Shown here one piece after another: positions 9,332 through 17,378 of a DNA stretch of 64,000 bases (the first letter of the stretch is position 1; the number at the start of each line of letters is the position of its first letter). The notes below the pieces were generated by a model, which saw only the letters and a program-made list of their open reading frames with translations, ran no database searches and was not told where the DNA came from. Source of the stretch: Brevibacterium moorei (GTDB taxonomy: Bacteria; Actinomycetota; Actinomycetes; Actinomycetales; Brevibacteriaceae); the NCBI RefSeq assembly GCF_024580735.1, contig NZ_JANIJX010000002.1, positions 62,001-126,000 of the forward strand, in the 5' to 3' direction. The position numbers were made by a program, and so were the translations under genes.

Positions 9332-11220
9332 GTGAGCAGATCGCACCGGGGCAGAAGGCCGGCGATGTGCGCGGAACCCTGCGCAGACTCGGCGGGGTGT
9401 TCCGCCCGTACGCCTGGCGGGCCGGCCTGTCGGCCCTAACACTCGTGCTGGGCACCGTGCTGACGATCGCAGCGCCCTATGTGCTGGGCCGGGCGACCGA
9501 TCTCGTATTCTCCGGATTCGTCTCCCTGACCATGCGCCCGGGCCAGACCCAGGCCGAGGTCGTGGCAGAACTGCGCGCCCAGGGGGCGGGTGAACGGGCC
9601 GATATGGTCGCGGCGATGCACTTGACCCCCGGTCTGGGCGTCGACTTCCCCGCCCTGGCCCGGCTGCTGTGCCTGGTGGTCCTCATCCACATCGTGTCCG
9701 GCCTGCTCAACTGGTGGGGCGGGTACATCGCCAACTCCATCATCCAGCGCGTCATGTCCTCCCTGCGCGCCGATATCGAGGACAAGATCCAGCGCCTGCC
9801 GCTGTCGGTCGTCGATTCGAAGGCCAAGGGCGATCTGCTGTCGCGGCTGAACAACGACATCGACAATCTCAACCAGACCCTCAACCAGTCCGCGCAGGAC
9901 ATCGTCTCCGCCCTCGTCATGTTCTTGGGCGTGCTGGGCATCATGTTCGTCCTGTCCTGGCAGTTGGCACTGGTCGCCGTCGCCACGATTCCGCTGACGG
10001 TCGTCGTCATCGCGCTCCTGGGCACCAGATCCCAGCGCCAGTTCCGCACCCAGTGGAAGTCCACGGGCGAGTTGAACACCCAGGTCGAGGAGTCGATCAC
10101 GGGTGCCGCCCTGCTGCAGGTCTACGGAGCTCTCGAGCGGACCCAGGAGGCCTTCGCCGTCAAGAACGCGGAGGTCTACCGCGCCTCGTTCAGGGCCCAG
10201 GCCCTCTCGGGGGCGATGATGCCGGCGATGAGTTTCGTCTCCAACCTGGTCTTCGTGGGCATCGCCCTACTGGGCGCCCTGCAAGTCGCCTCCGGGCAGC
10301 TGACACTGGGCACGGTCCAGGCCTTCATCCAATACGCCAGGCAGTTCGCCCAGCCCCTGCAGCAACTCGGCGGTATGGCCTCCCAGCTGCAGTCCGCCCT
10401 GGCCAGCGCCGAGCGCGTCTTCGCACTGCTCGACGAGGCCGACGAACCGGCCCCGCCCAGTGCGCATCCGGACTTCGCCGTGACCCGCGGACGAGTCGCC
10501 TTCGAACACGTGGATTTCGCCTACCGTCCGGATACCCCGCTGATCGAGGATCTGAGCCTGGTGGCCGAACCGGGCCAGACCGTCGCGATCGTCGGACACA
10601 CAGGGGCGGGCAAGACGACCATGGTCAACCTGCTGCTGCGCTTCTACGAGCCCACCGCCGGTCGGATCACCCTGGACGGAATCGACACCGCTCAGCTGAC
10701 CCGCGACCAGGTCAGGGCGCCGATCGGCATGGTGCTCCAGGACACCTGGTTGTTCGAGGGCACGATCTACGACAACATCGCCTACGGACTCGCGGGCGCC
10801 ACCCGTGAGCAGGTCATGACAGCGGCAAAGGAGGCATACGTCGATCAGTTCGTCGCCCACCTGCCAGACGGCTACGACACCGTCATCACGGAGACGGCGG
10901 ACAATATCTCAGCCGGTCAGCGCCAGCTCATCACGATCGCCAGAGCGTTCGTGTCCCAGCCGCAGATCCTGGTGCTCGACGAGGCCACCTCCTCGGTCGA
11001 CACGCGCACCGAGGTGCTGGTGCAGAAGGCCATGAACCGGCTGCGCAGCGGGCGGACCAGTTTCGTCATCGCACACCGTCTCTCGACCATTCAGGGCGCT
11101 GATCTCATCATCGTGATGGATGCGGGCCATATCGTCGAACAGGGTACGCACGCCCAGCTGATGGCCGCCGGCGGCGTCTACGCCGGCCTGCAGGCCGCGC
11201 AGGCCGGTGGTATGCGATAG
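9328..11220 (+). CDS. ABC exporter half-transporter with catalytically complete Walker motifs (subunit B)
   Basis: This 630-residue exporter half has a longer N-terminal membrane region with an inserted polar stretch (about 55-100). Walker A is GHTGAGKTT (about 423), Walker B is ILVLDEATSSVD with the catalytic Glu (about 551), and the switch His is in IAHRLS (about 581). Its signature is non-canonical (ISAGQRQL, about 526). This complements subunit A: the hydrolytic site pairs its Walker motifs with LSGGQ of A, and the degenerate site pairs ISAGQ with A's altered Walker B. The hairpin terminator at 11237-11278 follows. Confidence 0.93.
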   Translation: MSEQIAPGQKAGDVRGTLRRLGGVFRPYAWRAGLSALTLVLGTVLTIAAPYVLGRATDLVFSGFVSLTMRPGQTQAEVVAELRAQGAGERADMVAAMHLTPGLGVDFPALARLLCLVVLIHIVSGLLNWWGGYIANSIIQRVMSSLRADIEDKIQRLPLSVVDSKAKGDLLSRLNNDIDNLNQTLNQSAQDIVSALVMFLGVLGIMFVLSWQLALVAVATIPLTVVVIALLGTRSQRQFRTQWKSTGELNTQVEESITGAALLQVYGALERTQEAFAVKNAEVYRASFRAQALSGAMMPAMSFVSNLVFVGIALLGALQVASGQLTLGTVQAFIQYARQFAQPLQQLGGMASQLQSALASAERVFALLDEADEPAPPSAHPDFAVTRGRVAFEHVDFAYRPDTPLIEDLSLVAEPGQTVAIVGHTGAGKTTMVNLLLRFYEPTAGRITLDGIDTAQLTRDQVRAPIGMVLQDTWLFEGTIYDNIAYGLAGATREQVMTAAKEAYVDQFVAHLPDGYDTVITETADNISAGQRQLITIARAFVSQPQILVLDEATSSVDTRTEVLVQKAMNRLRSGRTSFVIAHRLSTIQGADLIIVMDAGHIVEQGTHAQLMAAGGVYAGLQAAQAGGMR

Positions 11221-11236
11221 CCGGCTGGGCACACAG

Positions 11237-11278
11237 CTGCAGGGTCCGTCCCCGATCGCTCGGGGACGGACCCTGCAG
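11237..11278. terminator. Bidirectional hairpin terminator between the exporter and hbd
   Basis: A perfect 19-bp inverted repeat (11237-11255 and 11260-11278) with a TCGC loop lies between two convergent genes. There is no T tract. Confidence 0.8.
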
Positions 11279-11309
11279 TGTATCTCACCGGCATGCGCCG
11301 GTCGGCGGC

Positions 11310-12170
11310 TCAGCGACTGTAATCGTAGAAACCGCGGCCGCTCTTGACGCCCAGCAGCCCGGCGTCGACCATCCGCGACAGCAACACCGGCGGCTTGGCC
11401 GCAGCGTCGCCGGTCTCGGCGAAGATCGACTGGCCCACGAACAGGCAGGTGTCCAGCCCGACGCGGTCGGCCAGGGCGATGGGGCCCATCGGATGGGCAC
11501 AGCCATTGACCATGCCCGCGTCGATCTGCTCCTTCGTCGCATGTCCGGCCTCCAGCATCCTGATCGCGGAGAACAGGAAGGGGATGAGCAGGGCGTTGAC
11601 GATGAAACCGGGCCGATCCTCCGAATGGATCGGGGCCTTGCCCAGCACATCGGTGACGAAGTCCTCGACCTCGGCCGCCACGACGGGAGCGGTCAGCACG
11701 GAGGACACGATCTCCACCAGCGGCTGCACGGGCGCAGGATTGAAGAAGTGAATGCCCAGGACCCGTTCGGGCCGCGCGGTCTGCTGGGCGAACCGGATGA
11801 TCGGCATCGAGGAGGTGTTCGAGGCCAGGATCGCGCGTTCGTCTGTGACGATCGCATCGAGTTCGGCGAAGATCGACTTCTTGATCTCCTCGTTCTCGCT
11901 GGCCGCCTCGATCACCAGCTGGCGATCGGCCATAGCGGACAGGTCGGTGGTGAAGACCAGCCGGTCCAGCGCGGCAGTAGCCTCCGCGGCCGGTAGCTTG
12001 CCGCGCTCGACCGCGCGGCCCAGCGACTTCTCGATCCGTCCGCGGCCGGCGGCCACGGCGGCGTCGTTGATATCGCGGACGACGACGTGCAGTCCGGACC
12101 GGGCCAGCACCTCGGCGATGCCGGATCCCATGAGACCGGAGCCGATTACTCCAGCGCGTTCAATGCTCAC
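11310..12170 (-). CDS. 3-hydroxybutyryl-CoA dehydrogenase family protein
   Basis: This 286-residue protein has the N-terminal Rossmann motif GSGLMGSG (about residues 10-17) and the C-terminal 3-hydroxyacyl-CoA dehydrogenase domain. The family oxidises 3-hydroxyacyl-CoA with NAD(P) in beta-oxidation or butyrate/PHB metabolism. Family motifs GIHFFNPAPVQPLVEIV, containing the catalytic-region histidine, and ENEEIK are present. It starts with GTG behind AAGGAG, 21 nt after def. The nearest named relatives are Hbd/FadB2; chain-length preference cannot be judged. Confidence 0.9.
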   Translation of the reverse strand: MSIERAGVIGSGLMGSGIAEVLARSGLHVVVRDINDAAVAAGRGRIEKSLGRAVERGKLPAAEATAALDRLVFTTDLSAMADRQLVIEAASENEEIKKSIFAELDAIVTDERAILASNTSSMPIIRFAQQTARPERVLGIHFFNPAPVQPLVEIVSSVLTAPVVAAEVEDFVTDVLGKAPIHSEDRPGFIVNALLIPFLFSAIRMLEAGHATKEQIDAGMVNGCAHPMGPIALADRVGLDTCLFVGQSIFAETGDAAAKPPVLLSRMVDAGLLGVKSGRGFYDYSR

Positions 12171-12191
12171 ACTCTTCTCCTTCGATGTGCG

Positions 12192-12701
12192 TCAGTTCTG
12201 ACTGCCGGCCAGGAACCACGGCGCGGTGCGGATGCTGCGCATCGCCTCCCGCCGGCGCCCCCGGGGCAGGGTTTGGACGTAGACGATCCCCTTGAGATGG
12301 TCCGTCTCGTGTTGGAGCATCTGCGCGAAGACGCCCTCTCCGTCGATGTCCACCGGCTCACCGGTGGCATCGAGGCCGGTCACCCGCGCGTACTCCCACC
12401 GGGGAGTGGGGAACCATAGTTCGGGCACCGACAGGCAGCCCTCGTCGATGTCCCTGAGCTCTCCCCCGGTTTCGACGACCACGGGGTTGAATACAGCGCC
12501 GCGGCGCCCGTCGACGTCGTAGCCAAAGGCCTGCAGCGGCACCCCGATCTGGGGTGCCGCGACCGCCGCGCGCCCGGCCGGCAGGGAGGTCTCTATGAGA
12601 TCCTCCGCCAGCCGGCGCGCGGCTTCGTCGAATTCGACGACGGGTTCGCAGATCTGTCTGAGAACCGGGTCCCCGAAGACTCGGATCGACCGATCAGGCA
12701 T
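12192..12701 (-). CDS. def: Peptide deformylase
   Basis: This 169-residue metalloenzyme removes the N-formyl group from new proteins. Motif 1 is GRAAVAAPQIG, close to the actinobacterial variant GRAGxAAPQIG; motif 2 is EGCLSVPE with the metal cysteine; motif 3 is QHETDHLKG with the two metal histidines and catalytic Glu. It overlaps the end of pyc by 8 nt and is probably co-transcribed with it. Many actinobacteria have more than one def, so this may be a paralog. Confidence 0.95.
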   Translation of the reverse strand: MPDRSIRVFGDPVLRQICEPVVEFDEAARRLAEDLIETSLPAGRAAVAAPQIGVPLQAFGYDVDGRRGAVFNPVVVETGGELRDIDEGCLSVPELWFPTPRWEYARVTGLDATGEPVDIDGEGVFAQMLQHETDHLKGIVYVQTLPRGRRREAMRSIRTAPWFLAGSQN

Positions 12702-15700
12702 CGATCACCAACACCAGGTCGCCGCCCTCCAGCTGCTGGACGGGGCCGATCGCCAGGCGCGAGACCGTGCCGTCGATGTGGCTGGTGATAGCCGCCTCCA
12801 TCTTCATCGCCTCGATCGTCGCGACGGTCTGGCCCGCCTTGACCTTGTCGCCCACCGCGACCTGCAGCGAGACGACTCCGGCGAAGGGGCTGGCGACGTG
12901 GCCGGGGTTGTTCGCATCGGCCCGCTCGGCGGTCGCGACGTTGACGTCGACCGACTTATCGCGCACGGACACCGGACGTAGCTGGCCGTTGAGCGTGCAC
13001 ATGACCGTGCGCATGCCGCGCTCATCGGCCTCGCCGATCGCCTCGACGCCGAGCAGCAGGACCTTGCCCTGCTCGATCTCGACACCGTGTTCCTCACCCT
13101 GGGTCAGACCGTAGAGGTAGTCGGTCGACTCGAGCACGGACAGATCGCCGTAGTTGGTGCGGGCCGCCTCGAACTCACGGGTCGGGGCGGGGAACAGCAG
13201 ACGGTTCAGGGTGTCCTGGCGCGTCCGGCCGGCGACGGCCAGCAGTTCTTCGTCAGCTGGATCGAGCTCTGCCACCGGGGACTTGTGCGTGCGGCCCTCG
13301 AGGGCCTTGGTGCGGAAGGGCTCGGGCCAGCCGGCGGGCGGATCGCCCAGGTCACCCGACAGGAAGCCGATGACGGAGTCCGGAATGTCGAAGTTCTGCG
13401 GGTTCTCCGCGAACTCCTGCGGGTCGGCGCCCACCGCCACCAGGTGCAGGGCAAGATCGCCCACCACCTTCGAGGACGGGGTGACCTTGACCAGATGGCC
13501 GAGGATCGCGTCCGCCGCGGCGTACATGTCCTCGATCTCCTCGAACTTCTCCCCCAGGCCCAGCGCCACGGCCTGCTGGCGCAGGTTGGACAGCTGACCG
13601 CCGGGGATCTCGTGGCGGTAGACACGGCCGGTGGGCCCAGGCAGGCCCGATTCGAAGGGCTTGTAGACATTGCGGACGGACTCCCAGTACGGTTCGAGGT
13701 CCTCCGCTGCCGCCAGCGACAGCCCGGTGTCGCGCTCGGTGTTCTCGAAGGCCGCGATCAGCGCCGTCAGCGAGGGCTGGCTGGTGGTCCCGGCCATGGC
13801 GGCGTTCGCCGCGTCTACGGCGTCGGCGCCGGCGTTGGCCGCGGCCAACAGCGTGGCCAGCTGACCGCCGGCGGTGTCGTGCGTGTGCACGTGCACAGGC
13901 AGGTCGAAGTTCTTCCGCAGGGCGGTGACCAACGTGGCGGCTGCGGCCGGCCGCAGCAGGCCCGCCATGTCCTTGATGGCCAGCACATGAGCGCCGGCAT
14001 CGACGATCTTTTCGGCCAGGCCCAGGTAGTAGTCCAGGGTGTAGACCTTCTCCGCCGGATTGCTCAGATCGGAGGTGTAGCACAGGGCGACCTCTGCCAC
14101 GGAGTTCGTGGACTCGCGGACCGCTTCGATGGCCGGGCGCATCTGTTCGATGTCGTTGAGCGCGTCGAAGATCCGGAAGATGTCGATACCGGTGGCGGCG
14201 GCCTCTTCGACGAAGGCCTGGGTCACGCGGGTGGGGTACGGGGTGTAGCCCACCGTGTTGCGCCCGCGCAGCAGCATCTGCAGGTTGAGGTTCGGCATTG
14301 CCTCGCGCAGCTTGGACAGACGCTCCCACGGGTCCTCCGCCAGGAAGCGCAGGGCCACATCGTAGGTCGCCCCGCCCCAGCACTCGACCGACAGCAGTTC
14401 CGGCATCTCGCGTGCCACATAGGGCGCCACGGCCAGCAGGTCCTTCGACCGCACGCGCGTGGCCAACAGCGACTGGTGCGCGTCGCGGAAGGTCGTATCG
14501 GTTACGGCCAGACCCTTGCGCTCACGCAGGGCCTGGGCCCAGCCGGCCGGACCCAGGTCCAGCAACTGCTGGCGCGAGCCCTGCGCGGGCGCCGCGCTGA
14601 GGTCAAGGCTGGGCAGCTTCTCGCGCGGCTGCAGGTCCACCGGCGAGCTGCCGTTGGGGCGGTTGACGGTGACGTCGGCCAGGTATTCGAGCAGGCGGGA
14701 TCCGCGGTCGGCTCCCACATTGGCCTGCAGCAGCTGCGGACGCTCCTCGATGAAACGGGTCGAGAGGTTGCCGGACTGGAAATCCGGATCGGCCAACACC
14801 CCGCGCACGAAGGCGATATTGCTCGCGACTCCGCGGATGCGGAACTCTGCCAGGGCTCGCTGTGCCCGGTTGACCGCCTGCCGGAAGTCGCGGCCACGAC
14901 AAGTGCACTTGACCAGCATGGAGTCGAAGTAGGCCGAGACCTCGGCACCGGCGTGTACGGTCCCGCCGTCCAGGCGGACACCCGCGCCGCCGGCGGACCG
15001 GTAGGCGGTGATCGTGCCGGTGTCTGGCCGGAAGCCGTTGGCCGGGTCCTCCGTCGTGATGCGGCACTGCAGGGCGGCCCCGCGCACGTGCACGGAATCC
15101 TGATCCAGGCCCAGATCGGACAGGGACTCACCGGCGGCGATGCGCATCTGCGACTGCACCAGGTCGACGTCGGTGATCTCCTCGGTGACCGTGTGCTCGA
15201 CCTGGATCCGCGGGTTCATTTCGATGAACGCGTGCTTGCCCGCCCGCGGCCCCTCGGTCTCCAGCAGGAATTCGACGGTGCCGGCGTTCTGGTAGCCCAG
15301 CGCGCGGGCGAAGGTCAGCGCATCGGCGTGCAGGGCTGTGGCGATCTCCGGGTCCAGGTTGGGAGCCGGGGCGATCTCCACGACTTTCTGGTTACGGCGC
15401 TGGATCGAGCAGTCGCGCTCGAACAGGTGGATCGCATCGCCGTGTGTGTCGGCCAGGATCTGGACTTCGATGTGACGGGGCCGCTGCACGGCCTGCTCGA
15501 TGAACACCGTCGGATCGCCGAAGGCGCCCTCCGCCTCGCGCATTGCGGCCTCGACGGACTCGCGCAGCGCAGCGGGCTCGGCGACCCGGCGCATGCCGCG
15601 TCCGCCACCACCGGCGACCGCCTTGACGAACAGGGGGTATTCCATCCGCTCGGCCTCGGCCAGCAGGACCTCGACGTCGTCGGAGGGGGCGACGGAGTCA

Positions 15701-16095
15701 AGGGTGGGGATACCGGCCTTCTGCGCCGCATGCAGGGCTTCGACCTTGTTGCCGGCCATCTGCAGGATGTCCGCACGCGGACCGATGAACGTGATGCCGT
15801 TATCCGCGCAGGCGCGGGCCAGATCCGGGTTCTCGGAGAGGAATCCATAGCCGGGGTAGATTGCATCGGCGCCGGCCAGTTGAGCGACCCGGATCATCTC
15901 CGAGACGTTGAGGTAGGCCTGAACGGGATGACCCTTTTCGCCGATCATGTAGGCCTCATCGGCCTTGAGCCGGTGTTCCGAATTGCGATCTTCCCAGGGG
16001 AATACGGCCACGGTCGCGGCACCCAGTTCATAGGCGGCGCGGAACGCACGAACCGCGATTTCCCCGCGGTTCGCTACGAGTACTTTCTGAAACAT
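12694..16095 (-). CDS. pyc: Pyruvate carboxylase
   Basis: This 1133-residue, single-chain biotin enzyme makes oxaloacetate from pyruvate, bicarbonate and ATP to refill the TCA cycle. In order it has a biotin carboxylase domain (about 1-450, with AGGGGRGMR and FIEMNPRIQVEHTVTEE), a carboxyltransferase domain (about 530-800, with TTFRDAHQSLLATR and the metal site around HVHTHDTAGG), an allosteric linker, and a C-terminal biotinyl domain with EAMKMEA carrying the biotin lysine. Length and order match the alpha4 type. No ribosome site is evident; the region between it and sbcD contains a 17-bp palindrome. Confidence 0.98.
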   Translation of the reverse strand: MFQKVLVANRGEIAVRAFRAAYELGAATVAVFPWEDRNSEHRLKADEAYMIGEKGHPVQAYLNVSEMIRVAQLAGADAIYPGYGFLSENPDLARACADNGITFIGPRADILQMAGNKVEALHAAQKAGIPTLDSVAPSDDVEVLLAEAERMEYPLFVKAVAGGGGRGMRRVAEPAALRESVEAAMREAEGAFGDPTVFIEQAVQRPRHIEVQILADTHGDAIHLFERDCSIQRRNQKVVEIAPAPNLDPEIATALHADALTFARALGYQNAGTVEFLLETEGPRAGKHAFIEMNPRIQVEHTVTEEITDVDLVQSQMRIAAGESLSDLGLDQDSVHVRGAALQCRITTEDPANGFRPDTGTITAYRSAGGAGVRLDGGTVHAGAEVSAYFDSMLVKCTCRGRDFRQAVNRAQRALAEFRIRGVASNIAFVRGVLADPDFQSGNLSTRFIEERPQLLQANVGADRGSRLLEYLADVTVNRPNGSSPVDLQPREKLPSLDLSAAPAQGSRQQLLDLGPAGWAQALRERKGLAVTDTTFRDAHQSLLATRVRSKDLLAVAPYVAREMPELLSVECWGGATYDVALRFLAEDPWERLSKLREAMPNLNLQMLLRGRNTVGYTPYPTRVTQAFVEEAAATGIDIFRIFDALNDIEQMRPAIEAVRESTNSVAEVALCYTSDLSNPAEKVYTLDYYLGLAEKIVDAGAHVLAIKDMAGLLRPAAAATLVTALRKNFDLPVHVHTHDTAGGQLATLLAAANAGADAVDAANAAMAGTTSQPSLTALIAAFENTERDTGLSLAAAEDLEPYWESVRNVYKPFESGLPGPTGRVYRHEIPGGQLSNLRQQAVALGLGEKFEEIEDMYAAADAILGHLVKVTPSSKVVGDLALHLVAVGADPQEFAENPQNFDIPDSVIGFLSGDLGDPPAGWPEPFRTKALEGRTHKSPVAELDPADEELLAVAGRTRQDTLNRLLFPAPTREFEAARTNYGDLSVLESTDYLYGLTQGEEHGVEIEQGKVLLLGVEAIGEADERGMRTVMCTLNGQLRPVSVRDKSVDVNVATAERADANNPGHVASPFAGVVSLQVAVGDKVKAGQTVATIEAMKMEAAITSHIDGTVSRLAIGPVQQLEGGDLVLVIDA

Positions 16096-16117
16096 TCAGA
16101 CACTCATTTCAGTTCGT

Positions 16118-16137
16118 CACCGCCATCATTGACGGTG
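16118..16137. repeat. Inverted repeat in the pyc leader
   Basis: CACCG (16118-16122) and CGGTG (16133-16137) form a small hairpin in the predicted untranslated leader of pyc, 23 nt before its ATG. It could affect pyc translation. Confidence 0.4.
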
Positions 16138-16161
16138 AGGGGGACACTGATGTCAGGACAT

Positions 16162-16190
16162 ACTCTACCCACCTCGACAGATACCCAGTG
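16162..16190 (-). promoter_or_regulatory. Candidate pyc promoter
   Basis: On the minus strand TAGAGT (16167-16162) is a good -10 element. The hexamer 17 nt upstream is CACTGG, a poor -35. This implies a pyc leader of about 60 nt and a dependence on an activator or other contact. Confidence 0.4.
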
Positions 16191-16207
16191 CACGATGTCA
16201 CATCGTG
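16191..16207. promoter_or_regulatory. 17-bp palindrome, candidate operator between pyc and sbcD
   Basis: CACGATGT-C-ACATCGTG is a perfect palindrome with 8-nt arms around a single central base. It abuts the predicted -35 position of the pyc promoter and lies 40 nt upstream of the sbcD -10. Dimeric regulators bind sites of this form; the regulator is not known. Confidence 0.55.
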
Positions 16208-16247
16208 GCATCCGACAGCGGCACCCGGCCGTGTCAGCGCCCGCGGC

Positions 16248-16259
16248 TAGGGTTGTCGC
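16248..16259 (+). promoter_or_regulatory. Leaderless promoter -10 (TAGGGT) for sbcD
   Basis: TAGGGT at 16248-16253 is followed after 6 nt by the sbcD ATG at 16260, with no ribosome site. Confidence 0.6.
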
Positions 16260-17378
16260 ATGCGCATACTCCACACCTCGGATCTGCACCTGGGACGCAC
16301 CTTCTTCGGTTTCGACCTGAGCGCGGCCCACACCGCGCTGGCAGAGCATCTGGTCGACGTCTGTGCCGAACGCCATGTGGACCTCCTCATCATCGCGGGC
16401 GACGTCTACGACCGCGCGATCCCGGGACCCGCGGCCGTCGCCGCCTTCGACACACTGTTGGCACGCCTGCGCCAGGCCGGCGTGGCGGTCCTGGCCACCA
16501 GTGGCAATCATGATTCGTTCATGCGGTTGGGCTTCGGCCGGGAATTGTTCGATGACTCCGGAATCCATCTGCGCACCCGCCTGGCGGACCTTGTGCGCCC
16601 GGCGCTCATCGGGCACTCCGACGCCCACGTGGCCGTCTACGGCATTCCCTATCTGGAGCCCGCACTGGTGGCCGACCGGCTGGGTGTTCCCCGGACCCAC
16701 GCCGCGGTCCTGGAGCGGGCTATGGAGATCATCCACGATGATCACTCCCGCAACCACCCCGGTACCCGACTCGTGGTGGCCGCCCACGCCTTTGTCACCG
16801 GTTCCGGTCCCTCCGAATCCGAACGCCAGATCGATCTGGGCGGGGTCGGCTCCGTGCCCGCGGCCACATTCGCCTCCACCGCCTATACCGCTCTGGGCCA
16901 CCTACACCGCCCTCAGGACCCACTGCCCACTGTGCGGTACTCGGGGTCTCCCCTGGCGTTCGGATTCGACGAAGGGCCCAAACGGCTATTGCAGATCGAC
17001 GTCCCACCCGATGGTCCCGCGCAGGTCGAGGCCATCGCCCTGCCCTGTTTCGTCTCCGCCCGGACTCTGACCGGCACCCTGGCCGAAGTGCTCGGGACCC
17101 CGGACGACGGTTCCTTCGTCGAGGTCCGGCTGACCGATCCGGCCAGGTCGCCGCAGGCCCTACCGCGCCTGAAACAGGCCTTCGAACGACTGGTCCGCTA
17201 CGAATGGACGAACCTGCCGACTCCCACGGCCACCGCACCGACCGGCTCCACTCAAGCGCGCACCGATACACAGGTTTTCATCGACTTCATGCGCACCACC
17301 ACCGGACAGCCTGCGACCGCGGAGGAAACCGCACTGTTCGATACCGCGCTGGCCCAGGCGCTGCGGGAGGACGCATGA
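16260..17378 (+). CDS. sbcD: DNA repair nuclease subunit SbcD (Mre11-like)
   Basis: This 372-residue metallophosphoesterase nuclease works with SbcC to cut hairpins and protein-blocked DNA ends. The metal-binding motifs are in order: DLHLGR (about 9), GDVYDR (about 48), and SGNHD (about 82), then AHAFVTG and LGHLHRPQ with further metal histidines. The C-terminal capping domain is present. It overlaps sbcC by 4 nt (ATGA). Confidence 0.96.
   Translation: MRILHTSDLHLGRTFFGFDLSAAHTALAEHLVDVCAERHVDLLIIAGDVYDRAIPGPAAVAAFDTLLARLRQAGVAVLATSGNHDSFMRLGFGRELFDDSGIHLRTRLADLVRPALIGHSDAHVAVYGIPYLEPALVADRLGVPRTHAAVLERAMEIIHDDHSRNHPGTRLVVAAHAFVTGSGPSESERQIDLGGVGSVPAATFASTAYTALGHLHRPQDPLPTVRYSGSPLAFGFDEGPKRLLQIDVPPDGPAQVEAIALPCFVSARTLTGTLAEVLGTPDDGSFVEVRLTDPARSPQALPRLKQAFERLVRYEWTNLPTPTATAPTGSTQARTDTQVFIDFMRTTTGQPATAEETALFDTALAQALREDA

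Noticed and set aside
13087..16320. 1077-codon open frame antisense to pyc
   Set aside because: It is the shadow of the pyc coding strand in GC-rich DNA; the translation is His/Arg/Gly/Val-rich with no domain, while pyc shows full family motifs.
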